Assembly: GCA_028692545.1 (NCBI GenBank)
Contig: JAQUXC010000006.1
Coordinates: forward strand, 1 to 61,961
Direction of reading: 5' to 3'
Length of the DNA: 61,961 nt
Origin: Patescibacteria group bacterium
Lineage (GTDB): Bacteria; Patescibacteriota; Patescibacteriia; UBA1558; S5-K13
This document shows positions 7,843 through 16,391 of this stretch, one piece after another. The stretch's first letter is position 1; every line of letters starts with the position of its first letter. The notes under the pieces are model-generated. The model was not told the DNA's origin and did no database searches. It saw only the letters and a list, made by a program, of their open reading frames with translations. A program made the position numbers and the translations under genes.

Positions 7843-8883
7843 ATGTATAATAATAACACTACAATTAGAAAAAATAATTTTAAATCTAGGCGTAGTTTAT
7901 TTTCAAATAAAAAGAACTCTTTTAATAGAAAAATTGTAAATGAATATTTTTATAAAAGAGATAGTATAAAATGGCAAAGTAAGGTTATGATTTTCTTTTT
8001 AATATTTGTTTTTGTTTATTTTATATATTTATTTTTGTTTTCAAAATATTTTAAAATAGAACAGGTTATCGTAAGTGGTAATCAAGATATTCCGACAAAA
8101 GATATACAAATTTTGACACATGACTTTTTGAATAAAAGAAGACTAATATTTTTGAAAAATAATAATTATTTTTTATTTAATAGTAAAAAATTGAAATCAA
8201 TTTTGTCATCAGATTATTCTCTAGTAGAATTAAACATTGATAAAAAATATTTTTCATCTATTTTTATAGAATTAAAAGAAAAACCATGCAAAGTTGTCTA
8301 TGAGATAGGGGATGGAAAGTTTTTAGTGGATGAAGATGCTATTGTAGCTTCAAAAATAGAAAAATATGATAAAAAAGACTATATAATAATTAAAGAAATA
8401 CCAAGGAGTATTTTGGCAAATGAACAAGAAATAAAAGATCAAGAATTAAAAATGGTAAATGATCCTATATATCAACATACAAGCTCTACTGTGTTTATAA
8501 GTAAAGAGGCAGAAGATGGAGGAGTTGTTATAGAAGAAGTCCCTAGAATACAAGAAGTCATGAAAGATGTTTATCCAGAATATCCAGAAATAGATAAAAA
8601 TATTTTTGATAAAGAAATTTTAGAGAGAATAATGTATTTAGATAATAGCTATTTTGAAAAATTTGAACAACAGAAAAGAAAACATTATGAATTTCAAATA
8701 AATGATAATGGATATATCACAATGATCACTGATGGAGGTATTAAAATATATTTTAAATTAGATGATAGTTTGGATAGTCAATTAACTAATTTATATAGAT
8801 ATGTTGTAGAAGAAAAGAAATATGATCTAAAAAATGTTCAATATATAGATTTAAGACAAAAAAGTCAAATTATAATTAAATAA
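7843..8883 (+). CDS. ftsQ: FtsQ/DivIB-like cell division protein
   Basis: The N-terminus is basic and cytoplasmic. One membrane helix at about residues 48-67 (MIFFLIFVFVYFIYLFLF) is followed by a POTRA domain starting FKIEQVIVSGNQDIPTKDI. The last 60 residues (ITMITDGGIKIYF, LKNVQYIDLRQKSQIIIK) match the FtsQ/DivIB C-terminal pattern. A charged segment at about 195-245 is longer than usual. The family bridges early and late divisome proteins (FtsB/FtsL). The gene follows alr closely. Family membership is clear; partners are inferred. Confidence 0.85.
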   Translation: MYNNNTTIRKNNFKSRRSLFSNKKNSFNRKIVNEYFYKRDSIKWQSKVMIFFLIFVFVYFIYLFLFSKYFKIEQVIVSGNQDIPTKDIQILTHDFLNKRRLIFLKNNNYFLFNSKKLKSILSSDYSLVELNIDKKYFSSIFIELKEKPCKVVYEIGDGKFLVDEDAIVASKIEKYDKKDYIIIKEIPRSILANEQEIKDQELKMVNDPIYQHTSSTVFISKEAEDGGVVIEEVPRIQEVMKDVYPEYPEIDKNIFDKEILERIMYLDNSYFEKFEQQKRKHYEFQINDNGYITMITDGGIKIYFKLDDSLDSQLTNLYRYVVEEKKYDLKNVQYIDLRQKSQIIIK

Positions 8884-8929
8884 TTCGCATTAAAATCGGG
8901 AAATATATTAGTCCCTACAATACAAAAAT

Positions 8930-9700
8930 ATGAAAAAAGAAATTATAGGAATTATGGGTTTTGGAGAGATAGGTAAATCAGTAGCGAAGGTTTATCCAAA
9001 AAATAAATATCAAATTTTATCAAAAGATTTGGATCATGATTTTTTGAATGATTCTGTGAGTATTTTACATATTGCAATCCCTTATGATAAAAATTTTATT
9101 CCTGATGTCGTAAAACAGGTAAAAATTTGTAAACCAAGATTTGTAATTATAGAGTCAACAGTTGATGTGGGAGTTACATCAAAAATAAATAAATTATTAA
9201 AAAACAAAATAGTAGTTCATAGTCCTGTAAGAGGTAAACATCCAAATCTTACAAAGAGTATAAAAACTTTTGTAAAATTTGTAGGAGCAGACGACAAAAA
9301 TATTGGTGAGGAAGTAGTAAAACATTATGAACAAATAGGTGTTAATTCAAAATATTTTGTACCATCTAGTGTCACAGAATTAAACAAAATATTATGTACT
9401 AGTTATTATGGTTTGTGTATTGCTTGGGCACATGAAGTAAATGAAATTTGTAAAAAATTTAAAGTTGATTATTCTACCTTTGAAGAATTTAATGATACTT
9501 ACAATGAAGGTTATAAAAAAATGCATTTACCAAATGTAATAAGGCCAACTTTAACACCTCCAAAAGATGGAATAGGGGGTCATTGCGTTTGGGAAAACGC
9601 AGTTATGTTTAATAAGAAAATGAAATCTAAATATTTTGATCTTATTATAGGTTTAGGTAAAGACAAAAATGCAAAAACTTTAAAATTAAGAAAAAAATAG
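8930..9700 (+). CDS. Short UDP-glucose/GDP-mannose dehydrogenase-like NAD-binding protein
   Basis: An N-terminal Rossmann fold (IGIMGFGEIGKSVAKVY) is followed by the dehydrogenase-like stretches IIESTVDVGVTSK, VHSPVRGKHPN and VTELNKILCTSYYGLCIAWAHEV. GGHCVWEN near residue 220 keeps the GGHC cysteine motif of UDP-sugar dehydrogenases, but the usual I-P-V-D-P after it is missing. At 256 residues it lacks the C-terminal UDP-binding domain of full-length enzymes (about 430). It may be a reduced or diverged sugar oxidoreductase. The fold is reasonably certain; the substrate is not. Confidence 0.6.
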   Translation: MKKEIIGIMGFGEIGKSVAKVYPKNKYQILSKDLDHDFLNDSVSILHIAIPYDKNFIPDVVKQVKICKPRFVIIESTVDVGVTSKINKLLKNKIVVHSPVRGKHPNLTKSIKTFVKFVGADDKNIGEEVVKHYEQIGVNSKYFVPSSVTELNKILCTSYYGLCIAWAHEVNEICKKFKVDYSTFEEFNDTYNEGYKKMHLPNVIRPTLTPPKDGIGGHCVWENAVMFNKKMKSKYFDLIIGLGKDKNAKTLKLRKK

Positions 9701-10077
9701 ATAATTTATATTAGAACATATTATATATATTTTGTCAAACAATAGAAATAGAGTGGAGTGTTTTATAAAAAATATTTATATAAAATTATAAATTTATTTT
9801 TTGCTGGTGTAGAGTGGGGTATTTATAATAATATAGATAATTTAGATATATTTTATAATCAAAATTTAAATTAAATAAATTTTGATTTAGAAATTTTTGA
9901 ATTATTTTATATAAGTTTTGATATAAGTATCAACTAAGTTTTAAAAATATAAATAAAACCCTTTATTTAAGCCATAAAATAGAGGTTATATAAGGTATTT
10001 TAATGAATATTATAGTGATTTAGTTTAAAATAAGTGATAAGTAGTGAGGTAGTGTGGATTTATTATATTTTATTAAT
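9701..10077. other. AT-rich non-coding stretch with two TAGAGTGG-type direct repeats
   Basis: There is no convincing gene. Two copies of TAGAGTGGRGTRTTTAT (near 9750 and 9812) and a third looser TAGTGAGGTAGTGTGG (near 10042) stand out against AT-rich filler. The stretch leads into the recombinase promoter. No tRNA, T-box or coding signal is visible. Confidence 0.45.
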
Positions 10078-10109
10078 TTGAATGTTATTATAGATAATGC
10101 TATAATAAC
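10078..10109 (+). promoter_or_regulatory. xer promoter with perfect 10-bp inverted repeat over spacer and -10
   Basis: The -35 TTGAAT (10078-10083), a 17-bp spacer and the -10 TATAAT (10101-10106) preceded by TGC give an extended promoter about 35 bp before the recombinase ATG. GTTATTATAG (10084-10093) and CTATAATAAC (10100-10109) form a perfect inverted repeat with a 6-bp centre, ATAATG. A protein bound there would block RNA polymerase. The 10-6-10 geometry also resembles a recombinase site, but the arms do not match dif. Confidence 0.7.
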
Positions 10110-10142
10110 TGAGTGTAAGGGATATTATACGCAGTTAATATT

Positions 10143-11120
10143 ATGCAAGTAAATAAGCCAAAAAAACAAAGTAATATAAAAAGTAGACCTACTCTTCCTC
10201 TGTTTGACGACTTCTTATTAAATTTACAAGTAAACAACTACTCTACTGAAACTATTTATAATTATGAAAGAGATGTAAATTCTTTTATAAATTTTTTAGA
10301 ATCTGAAAGTTTGGATTTTGAAAAGCTTAATAAATTACATATTGATAGATACAAGGCCTATCTCTACTCTATCGATAGAACAACATGTAATAATAAATCT
10401 CAAGAAAAAAAATTATCATCTTTTTCTATAAATAGAATGTTATCCTCTCTTAGATCTTATTTAAAATATTTAATAGAATATGATTACAAAACATCAATTT
10501 TGCCAGAAAATATAAAATTAGTGAAGAATATAAAAAAGCATCCAAAAATTCCTGAATTTGATCAATTGGTAAAGCTTATAGAAGCTCCTACAAAATTAGA
10601 AAAAAATGAAATAGTAGCGTGTAGAAATAGAGCTATGTTGGAACTTTTGTTTTCTACAGGAATGAGAATATCAGAAATTGTAAATTTAAACAAAGATCAA
10701 ATAGATAGTAATGGAAGAATATTTATACTTGGTAAGGGTAAAAAAGAACGTTTTGTTTATATTACAGAAAGAGCTAAAAGATATCTGGGATATTATTTAT
10801 CTAAAAGAAAAGATAATTGTAAGCGTTTGTTTGTGCCACTTAGAGGTTTGAATTCATCAAAAAAAGATACAAAAGTATCTACAAATTATTTACAAGAAAG
10901 AATCAAATTTTATAGAGAAATTTTGAATATAAATGTTCCTATAAGTGCACATTCATTGAGGCATGGATTTGCTACTTATTTAGCAGAAAATGGAGCTAGC
11001 CCTGCCGCTATACAAATATTACTTGGTCACGAGTCACTAGATACAACAACTAGATACGTTCATGCATCTGATAGATTTGCAGAAAGTGCACAAAAGAAAT
11101 TTCATCCACTTAGTAAATAA
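10143..11120 (+). CDS. xerC: Tyrosine recombinase, XerC/XerD family
   Basis: A site-specific recombinase of the type that resolves chromosome dimers. The N-terminal SAM-like core-binding domain spans about residues 20-125 and the catalytic domain about 140-325. Catalytic residues visible: Arg in STGMRISEI (about 175), Lys in GKGKKERFVY (about 200), HSLRHGFATYL (about 269), LGHESLDTT (about 294) and Tyr in TTRYVHASD (about 304). All are intact. The first 20 residues are a basic extension. It has a clear private promoter and terminator, so it is a monocistronic unit. It could be the housekeeping Xer or an integrase; nothing mobile adjoins it. XerC versus XerD cannot be settled here. Confidence 0.88.
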   Translation: MQVNKPKKQSNIKSRPTLPLFDDFLLNLQVNNYSTETIYNYERDVNSFINFLESESLDFEKLNKLHIDRYKAYLYSIDRTTCNNKSQEKKLSSFSINRMLSSLRSYLKYLIEYDYKTSILPENIKLVKNIKKHPKIPEFDQLVKLIEAPTKLEKNEIVACRNRAMLELLFSTGMRISEIVNLNKDQIDSNGRIFILGKGKKERFVYITERAKRYLGYYLSKRKDNCKRLFVPLRGLNSSKKDTKVSTNYLQERIKFYREILNINVPISAHSLRHGFATYLAENGASPAAIQILLGHESLDTTTRYVHASDRFAESAQKKFHPLSK

Positions 11121-11148
11121 CCAAGTCATCCGACCTGGTTATTTATTT
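11115..11148 (+). terminator. Intrinsic terminator of xer
   Basis: AAATAACCA (11115-11123) and TGGTTATTT (11136-11144) pair perfectly. The stem overlaps the xer stop codon and is followed by a T-rich tract. The M23 peptidase gene converges from the other strand, so it may serve both directions. Confidence 0.7.
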
Positions 11149-11167
11149 GTAAGAATTTATTTTAATA

Positions 11168-12382
11168 TTATTTCAAGTATATTAAAGGGTTTACTGGTGT
11201 ACCATTTAACCTTACTTCAAAATGTAAGTGTGGTCCTGTTGTGAGTCTTCCTGCTCCAGGCGTGCCAGGAGTTCCACCAGATTTTCCTATTACATCTCCT
11301 TGTAACACAAAGTCTCCAGTTTTAACATTTATTTGAGATACATGTCCATAGACAGTGGAAATCCCATTGTTATGTACTAATGTTATATAGCTATATCCAT
11401 ATCCGTTGTCCTGTGCTATTGCTACATATCCTGAGGCAGTAGCTTTTATTGGGGTTCCTTGTGATGCTCTTATATCTATTGCGGGGTGTTCAAATATATT
11501 TCTAAATGGATAATCTGGATCATGAAAATAAGTTGTTACATATTGTGATGGTACTGGCCAAACAAATGTTCCATTATCTTTTATTAAGGTTTTATTGCTT
11601 TCAAGCATTCTTCTAGCCTTTTCTTCGTATAATTTTATAATATTATCAGCTTCTTGTTGTTCTTTTTTTAAAGATGATAAAAGATTTTGAAATTGTTGTT
11701 CATCGCTTTTGGTTGCTGATAAAAAATATAATTTTGTATCTTGTTCTTGTTTTAAACTTTCTTGCTCATTTACTAGTTTTTCTTGTAAACCTTCTAATTC
11801 TGTTTTTGATTGTTCTATATTTTTATTTTTTTGTTCGAGCCAATCTTTTAATTGTTTTAGTTGTTGTATTTTATCTTTTAAATCTGCTTGTAATGTTTTT
11901 AATTTATTTACCTCGTCAAAAAAATCACTCAAATTTTCTTTTACTATTAAAATTTTTAATATATTATTACTATCTTCTTCTTTATATAAATTTTGTAATG
12001 CCGTTTTAACTCTTTCTTTATTTGTGATTATTTCATTTTCTTTTTTTTCAATTTCAAGTTTAATAGATTCTAATTCTAGCTTTAAACCTTCTATTTGTAA
12101 TTTATTTGTTTCTAAACCAATAGTTCTGGATGCTATTTGAGTGTCTAATATAGATATTTGGTTTTGAAATGATGCTTTTTCTTGTTGTTTTTTCTTTATT
12201 TTATCTTGATATATTTTTTTTTGTTGATTTAATTCATCTATTACTTTCTTTTTTTCTGAAATTAATTGTTCTATTTCTTGAACACTTTCAGATCTTGAAA
12301 TTATTGGAAATAAAAAAATATTACTCAGTACTAGAATATTAATTAATATTATATTTATTTTGAATTTTATTTTTGTTTTCAT
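11168..12382 (-). CDS. Secreted M23 (LytM) peptidoglycan hydrolase with coiled coil, EnvC-like
   Basis: A signal peptide/membrane anchor (IILINILVLSNIFLFPIISRSES) is followed by a long Gln/Lys/Glu-rich coiled coil at about residues 30-245 and a LytM domain at about 285-404. Zn ligands are present as H-x3-D in HPAIDIRA (about 296) and H-x-H in GPHLHFEV (about 383), with VYGHVSQINV between, so the enzyme should be active. The EnvC-like arrangement fits peptidoglycan cleavage at division. It ends 48 bases from the convergent xer gene. gltX lies upstream on the same strand, 61 bases away. Confidence 0.92.
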   Translation of the reverse strand: MKTKIKFKINIILINILVLSNIFLFPIISRSESVQEIEQLISEKKKVIDELNQQKKIYQDKIKKKQQEKASFQNQISILDTQIASRTIGLETNKLQIEGLKLELESIKLEIEKKENEIITNKERVKTALQNLYKEEDSNNILKILIVKENLSDFFDEVNKLKTLQADLKDKIQQLKQLKDWLEQKNKNIEQSKTELEGLQEKLVNEQESLKQEQDTKLYFLSATKSDEQQFQNLLSSLKKEQQEADNIIKLYEEKARRMLESNKTLIKDNGTFVWPVPSQYVTTYFHDPDYPFRNIFEHPAIDIRASQGTPIKATASGYVAIAQDNGYGYSYITLVHNNGISTVYGHVSQINVKTGDFVLQGDVIGKSGGTPGTPGAGRLTTGPHLHFEVRLNGTPVNPLIYLK

Positions 12383-12443
12383 TTATTTTATAGTCCCCTA
12401 TTATATTATGTATTATGACATAAAAATGATAATTAGACAATAT

Positions 12444-13874
12444 TTATTTTTCTAATTTTTCTATAGCTAAGTTTATTCTTTTTAAACTTTCATCTTTTCC
12501 CAAAATCCATAATATTTCGGCTGGGCTTGGACTTTTTTCTAGCCCTGAAAGTGCAAATCTAAGAGGCCAAAATATATCTCCTGGGTTTAGATTATTTTGT
12601 GTCATTACTTTATTTAATAGAGTATTTATTTGTTCTTCTATTAATTCATCATTCAATGATTCTAATGATTCTTTTACAATTTTTAAACCTTTTATTGTTA
12701 ATTCTTTATTACTTTTTTTGAATATCAAATGATCTGCATTATAATTCTGTAAATTAAAGAAAAATTGTGAGTCCTCTTTTAATTGCTCAAAATAATTTAA
12801 CCTACTTGATAAAACTATAAATATTTTTTCAAGCATTTTTTCATTTGTTGTTTCTTTTATGTAATTTGGGAGTATTTTTATAATTTCTTTGTATTTTTCT
12901 CCTTTTTCTTTAACAATATTTTTTATATATTCTGCATTTATCCAATTTAATTTATCTACATCAAATACTGCTCCAGCTTTATTTATTTTATCTACTGAAA
13001 AATCTTGTATTAATTCATCCATGCTGTATATTTCTTTTGTGGTTTTTGGATTCCATCCCAAAAATGCTATGTAATTTATAATAGCTTCTGGTAAATATCC
13101 CTTTTTTAAAAAATCTTCAGCAGCTACATCTCCTTGTCTTTTTGATAATTTTGATCTATCAGGATTTAATAATAATGGGAGATGTATAAATTTTGGAATT
13201 TCCCAACTAAACATTTTGTAAAGTATTATGTGTTTTGGTGTAGATGGTAGCCACTCCTCGCCTCTTATTATATGACTTATTCCCATATCATGATCATCTA
13301 TAACAACTGCTAAATGATATGTAGGATATCCATCGGATTTCAAAAGTACTTGATCATCTAGATCTTTTGTATTTATTTTTACTTGTCCATAGACTTCATC
13401 TTCAAATACTACATCCTCATTCTCAGGGAGTTTTAACCTTATTACAAAACTTTCATTGTTATTTAATTTTTCTTGTATTTCTTTTTTTGATAAAGATGTG
13501 CAATGTCTGTCATATTTTGGTATTTGTTTGTTTTTTTGTTGTTCTTCTCTTAATTTTTCTAATCTTTCTTTACTGCAAAAACAATAATATGCCTTGTCCT
13601 CGCTTATTAATTGTTGAACAAATTTTTTATACAAATCTAATCTTTCTGATTGATAATACGGTCCTATGTCAAAATTGATTCCAAATGTTTTGAGTGTATC
13701 AATAATTTGCTTATCTGCATTAGCTATATATCTTTCTCTGTCAGTGTCCTCTATTCTGAGTATCATTTTTCCACCATATTTTTTGATAAATAAATAATTA
13801 TACAAGGCGGTTCTAAGTCCTCCAATGTGTAGATATCCAGTTGGTGATGGTGCGAAACGAGTTTTATAATTCAT
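12444..13874 (-). CDS. gltX: Glutamyl-tRNA synthetase
   Basis: A class I synthetase: the HIGH-type motif is in FAPSPTGYLHIGGLRTALYNYL (residues about 7-28) and the KMSKS-type motif is KLSKRQGD near residue 243. CFCSKERLEKLREEQ marks the Zn-binding-like insert seen in bacterial GluRS. The length (476) is normal. No glutaminyl-tRNA synthetase is seen in the window and gatB lies at 56.1-57.6 kb, so this enzyme probably also charges tRNA-Gln with Glu for transamidation; that is inference. The upstream TagA-NUDIX gene ends 5 bases before it, so they are likely co-transcribed. Confidence 0.95.
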   Translation of the reverse strand: MNYKTRFAPSPTGYLHIGGLRTALYNYLFIKKYGGKMILRIEDTDRERYIANADKQIIDTLKTFGINFDIGPYYQSERLDLYKKFVQQLISEDKAYYCFCSKERLEKLREEQQKNKQIPKYDRHCTSLSKKEIQEKLNNNESFVIRLKLPENEDVVFEDEVYGQVKINTKDLDDQVLLKSDGYPTYHLAVVIDDHDMGISHIIRGEEWLPSTPKHIILYKMFSWEIPKFIHLPLLLNPDRSKLSKRQGDVAAEDFLKKGYLPEAIINYIAFLGWNPKTTKEIYSMDELIQDFSVDKINKAGAVFDVDKLNWINAEYIKNIVKEKGEKYKEIIKILPNYIKETTNEKMLEKIFIVLSSRLNYFEQLKEDSQFFFNLQNYNADHLIFKKSNKELTIKGLKIVKESLESLNDELIEEQINTLLNKVMTQNNLNPGDIFWPLRFALSGLEKSPSPAEILWILGKDESLKRINLAIEKLEK

Positions 13875-13878
13875 AATA

Positions 13879-15087
13879 TTATATTAAATATTTATCTATA
13901 TTTTCTAAAATTATATTGAGTATTTCTTTTTTATGTGGGGTTAGATATTGTCTTATTTCATCTTTTTTTACCCATTTGTGATCTATTATTTCATTTTCTT
14001 CTGGGTCAAATTTTTCATCTTCAGTGTGTCTTAAAAAATATATTATTTGTTTTTGACCACAAAATTTTTGATTATATCTTTTTTCCCACTTTGGTATTCC
14101 ATACCATTCCATTGGCCAATAATGGAAACTAGTTCTATCTGCCATTCCTAGTATTTTGACTTTTGTAAATCCAGTTTCTTCTTTTATTTCTCTAAAAATG
14201 GATTGTTTTATTTCCTCATTTTTTTCTATTCCACCTTGTGGAAATCTATATCCAATTTTATCGTAAATTTCTTTTGTTAAAAGTATTTCATTGTTTTTGT
14301 TTATTATTATCATTACAACATTATCTCTAAATGGTTTTAATAGATGTATTTTCCATTTTATTATATTTATACTATATGTTATTGTGGCATCCAATATTCT
14401 TTGTATTCTATTTGGTTCTATTATAAGCCTCCAAACCCATTCTAAACCTATTGCTCTTAATAACCTTGGGGCTCTTATGGCTTTTCCTGATATAAAATCT
14501 ATAGAACCTCCTACTCCCATAGCAACTTTCACCTTTGATATTTTCCCCAAATTTTCATATATCCATTTTTCTTGAAATGGTGCGCCGTATGCTACAAACA
14601 AAATTTGTGCACAACTTTCATTTATTTTATCTATAATGTTTTTATTTTCTTCATTACTTATATTTTTTATATTTTCAAACCCATCTTCAGCTCCTACAAT
14701 TTTTATATTTTTATATTTTAATTCTAGTTTTGTCTTTGCTATTTTTGATGAATTGTCTTTTCCGCCTAGTAAGAAAATTTTATATTCTTTTTGAGATGAT
14801 AATTTACATATTTCCCAACACAGATCTATTCCTGTAATTTTTTTATATATTGGATTTCCTATTACCCAAGATGCTAGTATTATTCCAGTTCCATCTGGGA
14901 CGGAAATATCTGCATTGTTTAAGACGGCTCTATAATAAGAGTCTTTTTGCGCCTTGAGAACTATTTCTGGATTTGGTGTTACTATATAATGCTGTTTGTC
15001 ATCGTCAACAAAATTCTCTATTTTTTTCAGAGTTTCTTTTAATGTAATGTTATCTATATCTATTGTTAATATATTGGTTTTTGACAT
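13879..15087 (-). CDS. TagA/WecG-family glycosyltransferase fused to a NUDIX hydrolase
   Basis: Residues 1 to about 245 are a WecG/TagA/CpsF glycosyltransferase: TPNPEIVLKAQKD, ADISVPDGTGIILAS, FLLGGKDNSS, VAYGAPFQEKWI, GVGGSIDFISGKAIRAPR and LEWVWRLIIEPNR. These enzymes add N-acetylmannosamine or a related sugar to a lipid-linked carrier. Residues about 255-402 are a NUDIX domain with a complete Nudix box (G-x5-E-x7-REIKEETGF, about 281-304). The join is continuous, with no stop or start between them. The NUDIX half resembles RppH/Ap4A-type enzymes (YRFPQGGIE, FGKINEN-like C-terminus not seen). Fusion to one polypeptide is unusual; perhaps it removes a nucleotide by-product, or the join is incidental. 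Confidence 0.88.
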   Translation of the reverse strand: MSKTNILTIDIDNITLKETLKKIENFVDDDKQHYIVTPNPEIVLKAQKDSYYRAVLNNADISVPDGTGIILASWVIGNPIYKKITGIDLCWEICKLSSQKEYKIFLLGGKDNSSKIAKTKLELKYKNIKIVGAEDGFENIKNISNEENKNIIDKINESCAQILFVAYGAPFQEKWIYENLGKISKVKVAMGVGGSIDFISGKAIRAPRLLRAIGLEWVWRLIIEPNRIQRILDATITYSINIIKWKIHLLKPFRDNVVMIIINKNNEILLTKEIYDKIGYRFPQGGIEKNEEIKQSIFREIKEETGFTKVKILGMADRTSFHYWPMEWYGIPKWEKRYNQKFCGQKQIIYFLRHTEDEKFDPEENEIIDHKWVKKDEIRQYLTPHKKEILNIILENIDKYLI

Positions 15088-15109
15088 AATACTAGATTTC
15101 TAATTTATA

Positions 15110-16369
15110 TTAGGTTCCTATTTCCCAAGATGACAAATATTTTTTTTGTTCATTTGTGAGCTTATCTATTTCTATATTCATTGAAGCAAGTTTTGCTTTC
15201 GCAATCCAATTTTCAATTTCTTCAGAAACATAATATATTTTGTTTTTCAATTTTTTGGAATTTTTTACAATATATTCAGTAGATAATGCTTGAGTAGAAA
15301 AACTCATATCCATAACGCTAGCTGGATGACCTTCAGCTGCTGTAAGATTTATAAGTCTTCCACCACCAAGTAAATATATAGATTTTTTGTCGTTTATTAC
15401 ATATTCATCAACAAAATTTCTTACATTTTTGTTTATTTTTTTGGATATTTTTGAAAGTGCATCTATATTTATTTCAACATTGAAGTGTCCAGAATTACAT
15501 ATTATTGCACCATTTTTCATCTTTGCAAAGTGTGTCCCATCTATAACATGTATATCTCCAGTAAGAGTACAAAATAAGTCTCCTATTGGTGCTGCCTCAA
15601 TCATTTTCATTACTCTAAAACCGTCCATAACAGCTTCTAATGCTTTTATTTGATCTACTTCGGTAATTATTACATTTGCACCCATTCCTCTTGCTCTCAT
15701 TGCAAATCCTTTACCACACCATCCATATCCAGCTACAACAACATTTTTGCCAGCCAAGAGTATATCTGTGGCTCTTATTATTCCATCTATTGTAGATTGA
15801 CCAGTACCATATCTATTATCGAACAAATTTTTTGTTCGTGCATCATTTACAGTTATTATTGGAATTAAAAGTTTTTTTTCTTGTTCAAGTGCTTTTAATC
15901 TTATAACACCAGTTGTTGTTTCTTCCATAGAACCATAAATTTCTTTTACCTGATTTTTGAATTTTGTATGAAGTAAGGATATTAGGTCTGCGCCATCATC
16001 CATTGTTATATTTGGCCTATGTTTTATGGCAGATTCTAAGTGTTTGTAATATATTTTTTTGTCTTCCCCTTTTATTGCTTGGACTTTTATACCATAATCT
16101 TTTACAAGTGATGCAGCCACATCATCCTGAGTTGATAGTGGATTTGATGCACATAAAAATACATCAGCACCTGCTTCCTTTAGTGTTCTCATGAGATTTG
16201 CCGTTTCACATGTAACATGCATGCACGAAGATGTTTTTATTCCTTTAAGAGGCTTTGTTTTTTTGAATCTTTCTCTTATTTGTTTTAGAACTGGCATATC
16301 ATTATCAGCCCATTCTATTCTTTTTTTGCCACTTTGTGATAATTTAATATCTGCGATATCATTTTGCAT
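15110..16369 (-). CDS. ahcY: Adenosylhomocysteinase
   Basis: It splits S-adenosylhomocysteine into adenosine and homocysteine, relieving product inhibition of methyltransferases. Signatures: [33 protein letters not shown], the NAD site [20 protein letters not shown], and [10 protein letters not shown]. The length (419) and the short C-terminus fit the archaeal/short bacterial form. The gene directly downstream (16392-17342 lies upstream on this strand) encodes a PfkB kinase resembling adenosine kinase, so the pair would clear both adenosine and SAH. Confidence 0.95.
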   Translation of the reverse strand: MQNDIADIKLSQSGKKRIEWADNDMPVLKQIRERFKKTKPLKGIKTSSCMHVTCETANLMRTLKEAGADVFLCASNPLSTQDDVAASLVKDYGIKVQAIKGEDKKIYYKHLESAIKHRPNITMDDGADLISLLHTKFKNQVKEIYGSMEETTTGVIRLKALEQEKKLLIPIITVNDARTKNLFDNRYGTGQSTIDGIIRATDILLAGKNVVVAGYGWCGKGFAMRARGMGANVIITEVDQIKALEAVMDGFRVMKMIEAAPIGDLFCTLTGDIHVIDGTHFAKMKNGAIICNSGHFNVEINIDALSKISKKINKNVRNFVDEYVINDKKSIYLLGGGRLINLTAAEGHPASVMDMSFSTQALSTEYIVKNSKKLKNKIYYVSEEIENWIAKAKLASMNIEIDKLTNEQKKYLSSWEIGT

Positions 16370-16391
16370 ATTTTTTTTCGGATTAATTTAT

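Noticed and set aside
10084-10109. The 10-6-10 palindrome as a canonical dif site
   Set aside because: The spacing fits, but neither arm matches the XerC or XerD consensus and the sequence overlaps a clear promoter, so an operator is the safer reading.
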